29,356 nucleotides of DNA from CAYPHA01 sp964410215. Its GTDB lineage: Bacteria; Calditrichota; Calditrichia; Calditrichales; CAYPHA01. The position numbers and the translations under genes were made by a program. The notes below the pieces were generated by a model, which had not been told where the DNA came from, did no database searches, and saw nothing but the letters and a program-made list of their open reading frames with translations. Where the stretch lies: NCBI GenBank assembly GCA_964410215.1, contig CAYPHA010000060.1, forward strand, positions 1 through 29,356, written 5' to 3'. This document shows, in pieces, positions 16,053 through 23,711 of this stretch (the first letter of the stretch is position 1; each line of letters opens with the position of its first letter).

Positions 16053-17435
16053 ATGAAAGCTTTCTTGTTCATTCTATTAACCACAAGCATACTCTTCGCG
16101 CAATATCAGAGTGATGCTATTGTTTTCGGGACAACCGATCAACTGCACTATTATGATTTCAACACCGGTGTCCTTCATCAGGAGCTGTTGGAACTTGGAC
16201 CGACCTTCAATGAGGTCTCTTCTTACGGAGATAACGTTATCATTGTTAATTCTGGTGTCTGGGGTGCGGGTACGAATCTGCAAATCATTCCAAAAGCATC
16301 GTTTGCGGCATTTAACACCTCACCGGATACTATCGCTTTCAGAGAAAGTGTCATGGTTACCAACCTTGCACCAAACGGGAACGCCTGGTCCGCCGTCGGC
16401 TTTGCCGATTCACTGGTACTCGTTTCCCTTACACAGACAAAACAACTTCAGATCATCAACCATACAAACGGAGACCCGGTTGGGATAATCTCAGACCTGC
16501 CGGTCGGCAATCCACAGGTTATGTGCCGGGCCGGTGATGATCATATCGCAATCACCATGTCAAACTGGGGTTCCGGAGGCAGTCAGATTGCTTTCTTCGA
16601 TGTACATAGCCGAATCATTGCTGACTCGGCAGAGACCCATCTCAATCCGACAGGTCTTTTAAAATTGTGGGACGGTCATGTTCTGGTAACCACCAGTGGT
16701 TCCTGGGGCGGTGGAGAGAATAATTACAGCACTCTGGAATTGCTTAATGTGGATTCTCTGGGAATCAGCCACCGGTACGCTTTTCCTGACAGCCATAAAG
16801 TGGAAGGTCTCTACCAGATCAACGACTCCACCGTATTCACACAGGTTACTTTTTATGGCGGTGAATATGGATTTACCCCGCTTGAAACGAAGTATGGCAT
16901 GCTTAACCTGAACACCTTTACTTATACGGATACAACATCCGGATTTTTTGTGGATAATACAATTCATGGCCAACTGCCCGCCGGACATTTTCTTACGTCG
17001 GAATGGGTTTCTTCAGAAGCAAACACGGATATCTATACACCGGACTGGCAATATGTGGAATCCATTCCTGTGCATTTGACAAATCGTATTGTTTCGATTT
17101 CCTATCCGGCCTCTTCCATTGAAGTCGGCGGCCTGAATGTTGTAACATCACCTCAATTGCACCAGAATTATCCGAATCCGTTCAATGCGCAAACAACCAT
17201 TCGGTATACTGTTGGGGCGTATGGCAATACGCCCCAACGGGTGGAATTAACCATTCATACTATAATGGGTCAAAAAATCACAACCTTGGTATCAGAGAAG
17301 CAATTACCGGGGGAATATAAAATCCGGTGGAATGCATCCGGCTTTCCCAGTGGAGTTTATTTCTATCAGATTATTACAAACGGTCCCAATCAAGCAACGA
17401 CTATTCAAACACGAAAGATGATGCTCATAAAATGA
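16053..17435 (+). CDS. T9SS-exported beta-propeller surface protein, second gene of the B12-regulated unit
   Basis: This 460-residue protein follows the preceding gene by 84 bases with a good GAGG site. It has a signal peptide (MKAFLFILLTTSILFA) and a propeller built of degenerate ~45-residue repeats (DNVIIVNSGVWGAGTNLQII, DSLVLVSLTQTKQLQIINHT, DHIAITMSNWGSGGSQIAFF, GHVLVTTSGSWGGGENNYST). It ends in a T9SS domain (QNYPNPFNAQTTIRYT... RKMMLIK). The overall plan, YVTN-like propeller plus T9SS tail, matches the BtuG-like protein on the other side of the locus, so it is probably a second surface binder of cobalamin or another corrinoid. The palindrome copy 3 is in the tail, whose DNA is nearly identical to that of copy 2. 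A strong terminator follows. Confidence 0.8.
   Translation: MKAFLFILLTTSILFAQYQSDAIVFGTTDQLHYYDFNTGVLHQELLELGPTFNEVSSYGDNVIIVNSGVWGAGTNLQIIPKASFAAFNTSPDTIAFRESVMVTNLAPNGNAWSAVGFADSLVLVSLTQTKQLQIINHTNGDPVGIISDLPVGNPQVMCRAGDDHIAITMSNWGSGGSQIAFFDVHSRIIADSAETHLNPTGLLKLWDGHVLVTTSGSWGGGENNYSTLELLNVDSLGISHRYAFPDSHKVEGLYQINDSTVFTQVTFYGGEYGFTPLETKYGMLNLNTFTYTDTTSGFFVDNTIHGQLPAGHFLTSEWVSSEANTDIYTPDWQYVESIPVHLTNRIVSISYPASSIEVGGLNVVTSPQLHQNYPNPFNAQTTIRYTVGAYGNTPQRVELTIHTIMGQKITTLVSEKQLPGEYKIRWNASGFPSGVYFYQIITNGPNQATTIQTRKMMLIK
17211..17238 (+). repeat. 28-bp perfect palindrome inside a T9SS tail (copy 3)
   Basis: Same 12-bp arms and GGCA centre as copies 1 and 2. The coding DNA around it (for example ATTAACCATTCATACTATAA downstream) is also nearly the same as in copy 2, pointing to duplication or gene conversion of whole tails. 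Confidence 0.95.
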
Positions 17436-17449
17436 GCCATTAGACAAGA

Positions 17450-17497
17450 AATGCTCCGGAAGGTATGAAAAACTCATACTCGACCGGAGCATTTTTT
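17450..17497 (+). terminator. Rho-independent terminator after the B12-regulated surface genes
   Basis: AATGCTCCGG (17450-17459) pairs with CCGGAGCATT (17484-17493), and inside it GTATGA (17463-17468) pairs with TCATAC (17474-17479). Six T (17492-17497) follow. The structure lies 15 bases after the stop codon and, with TTTC on the other strand, may also stop the convergent receptor transcript. Confidence 0.85.
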
Positions 17498-17533
17498 AGA
17501 TTGTTATCCCGTCAATGAACCCTGTTACGCCTG

Positions 17534-19855
17534 TTAAAAAGAAACATCGACTCCAAAATAGATTCGCCTGGGTAATTGCGGACCATACAGATAGGCCGGA
17601 TCGCGATCAACGCCCTTCTGCAGATCTTTCTGATAGGCATCCGTAATATTTTTCATACCAAAAGCAAGCTTTGCTTCAAAACTCTTGATGACCGGTAACG
17701 TCCAGGTTATACCGGCATCGAGTTCGATGAATGTATCCGAAGTTTCAACAATCTCTCCGGTTGCTTCATTCGGCACGAACATGGTTCCCGTATACTTCGC
17801 GGAACTAAAAAGATTTAATTTTTTATTAACATCATATGATGCGCGAAGATACCCATATAAATCAGGCGTACGCAGAAAATCATCACTGAAAATCCCGTCG
17901 AAAATTTCCTGCTTCGAATCGTAGGCCGACTGTTTATAAGTGAGTCCCAAACGCAATTCGCTGTTAAACGTCGGCTTGAATCCCAGATCGGCTTCGATAC
18001 CATAAATGCGCGCTCCATCGCTGTTGATACGTTGCCAGAGGATCAGATCTGTCGATCCATCGGCATCTTCCACCTCCGTAAAAGCATCACTCATTTGGCT
18101 GTAAAAGCCGGTCAATCCAATAAGGAAAGCATATTCATTAATAAATCCCTCGTACTCCAGACCGGCGGACATGGTCTGACTTTTTTCAGGTTCCAGGTCC
18201 GGGGCATTGCGGACGACACGCTGTTCTCCTCCGAGTGATTCGATGTGCAGATCTTCGTCAAATGTCTGAGGCGCTTTAAAGCCTGTCGTATACGCCATCC
18301 GCATGTTCAAATCGTCGATGAGTTTATATTTCACGTTTACCCGTGGACTGATAACAGGGTCATCCATTTCAGAGTGCCTATCGATACGGGCACCGATCAC
18401 AAAATTGATCTGACCATTAAATATACTAAAATCATCCTGTACAAAAATGCCTTTATTTTTATAGGTTTTATCGATATGATAACGCGGATCTTTTACGGAT
18501 TCATCCTCCAGATCATCGCTGTAATATTGACCGCCGAATGTAAAATTATGCGTCCCTCTTGAATAGGTCGTTTGAAATCCAAGGGTATGGGTATTATTGT
18601 CTGTACGGCCGTAATAATTCAATGCTTCGATCGAATCAGCAGTCGTTATGCCACCTAAACCGCCATAGTATGAATCGCGACCCAGCAGAGCGAACGAATA
18701 ATAGGCCTGGTAGTTCCAGCCGGCGCTCAACTGTTGTACCCAGCGCAATTTTCCACCCCAGCGTGCATGGGTCACGGATTCGGCGATATCCGCTTCATGT
18801 TCCGGACGGTCAAAATCGTTGCCGCCCCGTCTTTTTTCATTAATACGGTGGAACGAGGCCTGGAACTCGCTATTGGTCAAGGGCCGGTAATACCAGTTCA
18901 TCCCGATTGATTCATGTTTTAAAACACCCATTTCGCTGAATCCGTCACCATTATGGTCATAATGGTCGCGCTGACGGGCTGATCCGAACATAAATGCACC
19001 GGTACGGCCATCCTCGGATACCAGTTCCGTCACAAGACCGACGCGGTGATCCCTGGCTCCTGGCAGGGACTGTGAATTATAACTGACACGGCTTCGGTCT
19101 GCATTTGGTTGTCTGGTGCGCAGGTTGATGGTGCCGGCCATGGCACCGCCTCCGTAAAGAGCGGAACCGCCACCCTTTACAATTTCAACCTGCCCGATCA
19201 TTTCATCGGGAAATTGTTCCAGTGCATAAACCCCGGCCAGTGTGCTGACCACCGGATCACCATCTATCAGAATCTGTGAATATTTACCATCGAATCCCAG
19301 AATCCGGACCTGGGTGAAATTGCAATTCTGACAGTCGTTTTCCACACGAATACCGGTTTGCAGGGACATCGCCTCGGCCAGGTTACAGGCCTTTGTCTGC
19401 TCGATCAGTTTTCGCGGAATCACTTCTGTTTTCACCGGTGCCTCCTCGTACAGGTAGGGTGTTGCTGTCCCTGTAACCACGATGGCACTGGTTTCCAGAA
19501 TTCCTGCATGCAGACTGAAATCAGCGATCCCGGTTTTATCAGTCTCCACGTTAACGGTACGCCGCTCCGATTTATAGCCCATGTAAGAAACCGCTAAATG
19601 GACCGTGCCGACAGGTACGTTATCGATTTTATAAAAACCCTGCTGGTCCGTTGACGCACCGAGGGTTGTATTCAGGATAAGAACGTTTACCCCGGCCAGC
19701 GGTTCATTTTCATCATAACTGATGATCTTACCTTTAATGGTACCGGTTTGAGGCACCAGATTGGTGGCTTCAACCGGATTACCGCGTGCCATTGACTGAA
19801 CCGAAAATACATACAACGCCAGTAAAAACAATCTATATGAAATGCTCCAACGCAT
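17534..19855 (-). CDS. TonB-dependent outer membrane receptor, probable metal or metal-complex uptake
   Basis: This 773-residue protein has a signal peptide (MRWSISYRLFLLALYVFSVQ), a carboxypeptidase-regulatory-like domain at ~38-115 (GTIKGKIISYDENEPLAGVN, TVHLAVSYMGYKSERRTVNV) and a plug at ~135-250. The plug has the characteristic stretch NDCQNCNFTQVRILGF (Cys175, Cys178), QILIDGDPVVSTLAGVY and IVKGGGSALYGGGAMAGTIN. A full barrel follows, ending in RRIYFGVDVSF. The CxNCNFTQVR plug motif marks a Bacteroidota-type receptor subfamily often annotated as siderophore receptor; its true substrate is not certain. The His-rich secreted protein upstream and the iron/metal cluster beyond it suggest a metal. 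A strong GAGGAG site fixes the start. Confidence 0.87.
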   Translation of the reverse strand: MRWSISYRLFLLALYVFSVQSMARGNPVEATNLVPQTGTIKGKIISYDENEPLAGVNVLILNTTLGASTDQQGFYKIDNVPVGTVHLAVSYMGYKSERRTVNVETDKTGIADFSLHAGILETSAIVVTGTATPYLYEEAPVKTEVIPRKLIEQTKACNLAEAMSLQTGIRVENDCQNCNFTQVRILGFDGKYSQILIDGDPVVSTLAGVYALEQFPDEMIGQVEIVKGGGSALYGGGAMAGTINLRTRQPNADRSRVSYNSQSLPGARDHRVGLVTELVSEDGRTGAFMFGSARQRDHYDHNGDGFSEMGVLKHESIGMNWYYRPLTNSEFQASFHRINEKRRGGNDFDRPEHEADIAESVTHARWGGKLRWVQQLSAGWNYQAYYSFALLGRDSYYGGLGGITTADSIEALNYYGRTDNNTHTLGFQTTYSRGTHNFTFGGQYYSDDLEDESVKDPRYHIDKTYKNKGIFVQDDFSIFNGQINFVIGARIDRHSEMDDPVISPRVNVKYKLIDDLNMRMAYTTGFKAPQTFDEDLHIESLGGEQRVVRNAPDLEPEKSQTMSAGLEYEGFINEYAFLIGLTGFYSQMSDAFTEVEDADGSTDLILWQRINSDGARIYGIEADLGFKPTFNSELRLGLTYKQSAYDSKQEIFDGIFSDDFLRTPDLYGYLRASYDVNKKLNLFSSAKYTGTMFVPNEATGEIVETSDTFIELDAGITWTLPVIKSFEAKLAFGMKNITDAYQKDLQKGVDRDPAYLYGPQLPRRIYFGVDVSF

Positions 19856-19979
19856 ATTGTACTCCTCGTAATAAAAAAATGAGGGCTATAGTTAACGATC
19901 ACTTCAAATGAGTGAGATGCCTCTAATACTAAGAGTGAAATTTCAATCTGATTACACAATTATAAATAGGGATGGGTGA

Positions 19980-20357
19980 TTAATAAGAAACCGGAGGTGC
20001 ACGCAGCCTGTGGTCGTAGTTGCAGATAATGGAAGAAAATACGGAGATATGAGATTTTTTATAATGCCGGCTTTCGAAGATGTGTTTTCCGTCCGGAACA
20101 GCCATGAGAATAAGCTTACTGATATCAGTCGAGGTACTGTAGCAATATAACTCGACATCGTTGTGCTTATGCTGAACCGGCTTCTGATCAGGATTACCCG
20201 CAGCATGTTTAAACGGATGGCTGTGCACAACGATTTTACCACCTGGTGTTATATGCGCATGCAGAAAGGCATTGTTCATCAGAAAAATCAGGATCAGATT
20301 TACCATAGAGGCGATAATAGCGGGCCTGGTCATTTTTGAGGTTTTAATTTTAGTCAT
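19980..20357 (-). CDS. small secreted or membrane-anchored His-rich protein
   Basis: This 125-residue protein has a hydrophobic N-terminal segment (~12-32, IIASMVNLILIFLMNNAF). Immediately after it comes a histidine cluster: HAHITPGGKIVVHSHPFKHA and, further on, QHKHND. That gives at least seven His within 40 residues, a plausible periplasmic or surface metal site. The C-terminus ends HRLRAPPVSY; a terminal RAPP-like motif is common in small His-rich proteins next to outer membrane metal receptors. It is upstream of and co-oriented with the TonB-dependent receptor (124-base gap), so it may hand metal to it or sense it. No Shine-Dalgarno is clear. The function is inferred from composition and context only. 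Confidence 0.65.
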   Translation of the reverse strand: MTKIKTSKMTRPAIIASMVNLILIFLMNNAFLHAHITPGGKIVVHSHPFKHAAGNPDQKPVQHKHNDVELYCYSTSTDISKLILMAVPDGKHIFESRHYKKSHISVFSSIICNYDHRLRAPPVSY

Positions 20358-20376
20358 TGTTATATTTATATTACTT

Positions 20377-20396
20377 TTGTCATATACTTATAACAA
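20377..20396. promoter_or_regulatory. operator-like palindrome upstream of the His-rich protein gene
   Basis: TTGTCATA (20377-20384) and TATAACAA (20389-20396) are inverted repeats (7 of 8 positions) around TACT. The site lies 20 bases upstream of the minus-strand ATG at 20357, in the region shared with the divergent HMA/ATPase cluster. Its shape resembles operators of Fur/Zur-family repressors, but the regulator is not identified. Confidence 0.45.
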
Positions 20397-20445
20397 AAAA
20401 TATGAAATCATTCACAAACAGTCAATATAAATCGTTTTTATCTTC

Positions 20446-20511
20446 AAATTTTCTCCGGTCAGAGCGGATGGTTGTGTATTAACAAATTAATCTGTAAATT
20501 TTCCGGTCAGA
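20446..20511. repeat. direct repeat pair upstream of the HMA/P-type ATPase cluster
   Basis: AAATTTTCTCCGGTCAGA (20446-20463) and AAATTTTCCGGTCAGA (20496-20511) differ only by a two-base insertion. They are spaced 50 bases apart, near five helical turns. The second copy ends 20 bases before the ATG at 20531. They may be paired protein-binding sites. Confidence 0.6.
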
Positions 20512-20530
20512 AAATATACCAGGAGTTTCC

Positions 20531-21100
20531 ATGCATATTATTACCGGAATGCTGGTTTCTTTATTGTTCTCCAGGGGTAAAAAGCCTGACACACATCCCT
20601 TGTTAGAGCTTCGCTGGCCGATAAAAACCAGGCATGTGTTACCGGGACGGATTCGTTTTCAAATCCCCCTGCTGGCCGGTCAGGAAAAAACCGTTTCCGA
20701 TTTAACACAGCAGTTAAAGAAAATTGATGGCATCCACAAAGTACATTGCAATGCTGTCACGGGCAGTGTGCTCCTTTACTTTGATGACACCCGCCTGCAG
20801 CCGGAATTGCTTTTTACGGTTCTTATCCGTTTACTGGGTCTGGAAAAGGAACTCGAACGGACACCGGAAGCCGGTGTTAAAAAAGAGATAAGCCGGTTCA
20901 GCAGGGCACTGAACCAGGCCATTTACACAAAAACGGATGGATTATTCGATTTAAAAACAATTACACCGTTATCCCTTGGACTACTCGGGATCTACCGGTT
21001 GTTTTCCGAGCGGCCGCTCTCCATGCCCTCTGCTGTCGCTCTCATCTGGTGGGCCTATTCATCACTTATTCAGAACAACCGACAGGACGATGCATCTTGA
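20531..21100 (+). CDS. HMA-like domain membrane protein (first of four), candidate ferrosome-type protein
   Basis: This 189-residue protein has a short hydrophobic N-terminus (IITGMLVSLLF). An HMA-like beta-alpha-beta module spans about 28-100. It starts RHVLPGRIRFQI (His35, Arg40, Arg42) and shows IDGIHKVHCNAVTGSVLLYF. There is no CxxC, so it is not a classical copper/zinc chaperone domain. The C-terminal third (~138-180) has two hydrophobic stretches (TPLSLGLLGIYRLF, PSAVALIWWAYSSLI), a plan like the N-terminal part of the ATPase two genes on. CAGGAG precedes the ATG. It heads a tight five-gene + strand operon. Known HMA_2-type proteins of this shape occur beside P1B ATPases; function here is inferred from the cluster. 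Confidence 0.82.
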   Translation: MHIITGMLVSLLFSRGKKPDTHPLLELRWPIKTRHVLPGRIRFQIPLLAGQEKTVSDLTQQLKKIDGIHKVHCNAVTGSVLLYFDDTRLQPELLFTVLIRLLGLEKELERTPEAGVKKEISRFSRALNQAIYTKTDGLFDLKTITPLSLGLLGIYRLFSERPLSMPSAVALIWWAYSSLIQNNRQDDAS

Positions 21101-21519
21101 GTATTAAGTACGGCTGGCTTCTGTTACAATTGCGGCCGCGCGTTATCCACCGTTTACCGGGCAGATTACGTATTCACATACCCGCTTTAAAGAAGGTAAA
21201 TGATCATTTCCATGAAATCGCGACCATTCTCCTGAAAGGATTCAGCCTTCCGGATCATGTAAAGTCTGTTGAGGTGAATTATACCACGGGAAATATTCTG
21301 GTTGTATTTAATCCGGAAATGCTCGCTGAGCGTCAGGTTCTGGAATGGATATTTGACATTAAAGCGATTGTCGAATCAATTTTTCTTAAATTCGTCAACA
21401 TGCCGGATAATGAAATTAAAACAGCGCAGCTTAAGTTATTACATTTCATGAAATCGGCATCAAAAAACGGAAGTCGCATCGATAGTAAATTTACGATACC
21501 GAATGAAATTTGGCACTAA
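21097..21519 (+). CDS. soluble HMA-like domain protein (second of four)
   Basis: About 140 residues with the TTG start at 21097, which overlaps the previous stop (TTGA) and has AGGACGA upstream. An ATG at 21049 is a longer alternative that would overlap the previous gene by 52 bases. The protein is essentially one HMA-like module: VIHRLPGRLRIHIPAL (His18, Arg23, Arg25 from TTG) and VKSVEVNYTTGNILVVFNPE. A helical, Lys-rich tail follows. No CxxC and no transmembrane helix are seen. The next gene, the P-type ATPase, overlaps its end by 17 bases, so translation of the two is probably coupled. A role as metal chaperone or structural partner of the ATPase is inference. Confidence 0.75.
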   Translation: MSIKYGWLLLQLRPRVIHRLPGRLRIHIPALKKVNDHFHEIATILLKGFSLPDHVKSVEVNYTTGNILVVFNPEMLAERQVLEWIFDIKAIVESIFLKFVNMPDNEIKTAQLKLLHFMKSASKNGSRIDSKFTIPNEIWH

Positions 21520-23710
21520 ACATGAGCCTTTGCTGGCCTGCGTCATTGCCCATTCCCTCCCGGGCCGTGTTCGTATCTATTGCCGGGCATTAAAATACCT
21601 GGAGAATGAATCCGCAGAGATCCGGGAACGGCTGGGGAATATCTCCGAAATACAGTCGGCTCAGATTACACCTCTGACCGGAAGCCTGCTGGTCTTTTAT
21701 GACGAGGATCAACTGGGAGAGGAAGGCATACGGGAAAATTGCGAGACCATTATCGGGACCTATTCCCGCATAGCCTTTAAAGCAGAACGGGAACACCATA
21801 ATCAGGCTACGGTCAATGAGCGGCGTCTGCAGGAGGCACCTCTTCCGGAGATGGCGACCCGTGTTGCCGTTACCACTGTGACCCTCGCACTGGCTTTCTT
21901 AAGGAGGAACACGTCCCGGCCGGCCGGAACGTTTTTGGGAAAATTATTCAGCATGCCCATGATCACCACCCTCTCCCTGGGCTGGCCCATCTTCAAAAGC
22001 GGGCTCGCATCCCTGAAGTCCACGATGCGGCCGAACGCGGATACACTGAGCAGTGCTGCCATCCTTGCCAGCCTGGCGACGGGAAGCAGCAGTTCCGCAC
22101 TGACAATTATATGGCTGGCGGATATCGCTGAACTGCTGACGGCTTATTCGATGGACCGTACACGCAAAGCCATCAGCGAAATGCTGTCCATCGGCGAAGA
22201 ATACGTCTGGCGACTCAATGATGACGGCAGTGAAACAAAAGTAGCCCTTGAAGAGCTGCGGGTTGGCGATCGTATCGTGGCACAGACCGGTGAAAAGATC
22301 AGTGTTGACGGGCATATTGAATCAGGAGAGGCAACCGTTGACCAGTCGTCCATAACCGGTGAATACATGCCGGTACGCAAACAGGTTCAGGAAGAAGCCT
22401 TCGCCGGCACCGTAGTCAAAGCCGGCCGCCTGGTCATTCGTGCGGAGCGGGTCGGAGATGAAACGACGGTTGCCCGGATTATCCATATGGTAGAGGAAGC
22501 CACATATCGAAAAGCGACCATCCAGGCGTATGCCGATAAATTTTCCGCTCAATTCATTCCGGTGAATTTTCTGCTGGCTCTGGTGGTCTGGCTGGTTACG
22601 AAAAAACCCTCCCGGGCTCTGAACATGCTGATTATCGATTATTCCTGTGGTGTTCGCCTTTCTACAGCCACGGCATTAACTTCAGCCATTGGACTGGCCG
22701 CACGCCGGGGGATCCTTATAAAAGGCAGTAATTTCATCGAAATGCTGGATTCCGCCGACACACTGATTCTCGATAAAACCGGAACCCTCACGGCAGGAAA
22801 ACCAAAAGTGATCAGCGTGATTCCGGTCGATAAACGTATCTCGGAGAGAACGATTGTGGAGTCAGCCGCTGCCGCTGAAGAAACATCCAGCCATCCTATG
22901 GCCCTCGCTATTCTGGATAAAGTTAAAAGTATGGGCTGGAAAATACCTGTGCACGCTGCAACTCATGTGCATCTGGCGAAAGGGATTGAAACAAAAATTG
23001 GTAAGGAAACCGTACTCGTCGGCAGCCGGCGCTTTCTGGAAGAACGTCAGGTCGACACGTATGCGTCAAAAGAAAATGTAAGCCGTCTTGTCCGTCGCGG
23101 AGAAAACATCATCTATGTAGCAAGAAGCGGCCGTTTAATAGGAATCCTCGGCATTGAGGATGAATTACGGGAAAATATGAAAAAAGCCCTCAACCGGCTG
23201 CGCTATACCGGCATGGATGATATCATTCTGCTTACGGGCGATGTGGAACAACATGCCGAAATCATTGCCGGCCGCATGTCGATGGACCGCTATCATGCCG
23301 AGCTTCTGCCGGAAGACAAGGCCGAAGTTGTGCTTCAGTTGCAGTCGAAGGGGGTTCATGTGGTCATGGTGGGAGACGGTATCAACGATGCCCCTGCCCT
23401 GGCTTATGCCGATGTCGGAATTGCCATGGGCGGATCCCGTACGGATATCGCCATGGAAGCGTCGGACATCACCATTACGGGCGATGATCCTCTTATGATT
23501 CCGGCCATCATCCGTCTGGCCCGGCAGACCATGCGCACCGTGCGTCAGAATTTTGCCATCGCCGTCGGTGTGAATACAATCGGGTTGTTACTGGGCGCAA
23601 TGGGCGTACTACCGGCTTTCTGGGGCGCCGTCCTGCATAACTCCACCACCATTGCGGTTGTTGTCAATTCAGCCCGCATTTTGTTACACGATATCGAACG
23701 GGGAAGATAA
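21503..23710 (+). CDS. P1B-type metal ATPase with SCGVR in place of the CPC motif (P1B-6/FezB-like candidate)
   Basis: This 735-residue heavy-metal ATPase has an N-terminal HMA-like module (~10-90) with AHSLPGRVRIYC (His17, Arg22, Arg24) and no CxxC. Hydrophobic segments at ~110-220 are TM1-4. The actuator motif is SSITGEYMP (Thr285-Gly-Glu). The metal-site helix is LIIDYSCGVRLSTATAL (Ser381-Cys382) where copper/zinc pumps have CPC and cobalt pumps SPC. The phosphorylation motif is DKTGTLT (Asp424); then SSHP (His464) and GDGINDAPAL (Asp625). The C-terminal helices hold LHNSTTIAVVVNSAR. The catalytic core looks intact. This SCG type corresponds to what I know of P1B-6 ATPases, including FezB of ferrosome clusters that load iron into vesicles. 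Iron as substrate is inferred from that and the nearby feo/dtxR genes; manganese is an alternative. Confidence 0.88.
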   Translation: MKFGTKHEPLLACVIAHSLPGRVRIYCRALKYLENESAEIRERLGNISEIQSAQITPLTGSLLVFYDEDQLGEEGIRENCETIIGTYSRIAFKAEREHHNQATVNERRLQEAPLPEMATRVAVTTVTLALAFLRRNTSRPAGTFLGKLFSMPMITTLSLGWPIFKSGLASLKSTMRPNADTLSSAAILASLATGSSSSALTIIWLADIAELLTAYSMDRTRKAISEMLSIGEEYVWRLNDDGSETKVALEELRVGDRIVAQTGEKISVDGHIESGEATVDQSSITGEYMPVRKQVQEEAFAGTVVKAGRLVIRAERVGDETTVARIIHMVEEATYRKATIQAYADKFSAQFIPVNFLLALVVWLVTKKPSRALNMLIIDYSCGVRLSTATALTSAIGLAARRGILIKGSNFIEMLDSADTLILDKTGTLTAGKPKVISVIPVDKRISERTIVESAAAAEETSSHPMALAILDKVKSMGWKIPVHAATHVHLAKGIETKIGKETVLVGSRRFLEERQVDTYASKENVSRLVRRGENIIYVARSGRLIGILGIEDELRENMKKALNRLRYTGMDDIILLTGDVEQHAEIIAGRMSMDRYHAELLPEDKAEVVLQLQSKGVHVVMVGDGINDAPALAYADVGIAMGGSRTDIAMEASDITITGDDPLMIPAIIRLARQTMRTVRQNFAIAVGVNTIGLLLGAMGVLPAFWGAVLHNSTTIAVVVNSARILLHDIERGR

Positions 23711-23711
23711 G

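Noticed and set aside
3769..17238. CRISPR array or IR of an insertion sequence
   Set aside because: The three palindromes are more than 6 kb apart, lie in coding frames, and have no spacers, transposase or target duplications around them.
21503..23710. Copper or zinc efflux ATPase
   Set aside because: There is no CPC/CPH/SPC motif and no CxxC in the N-terminal module; the SCGVR site and neighbours point elsewhere.
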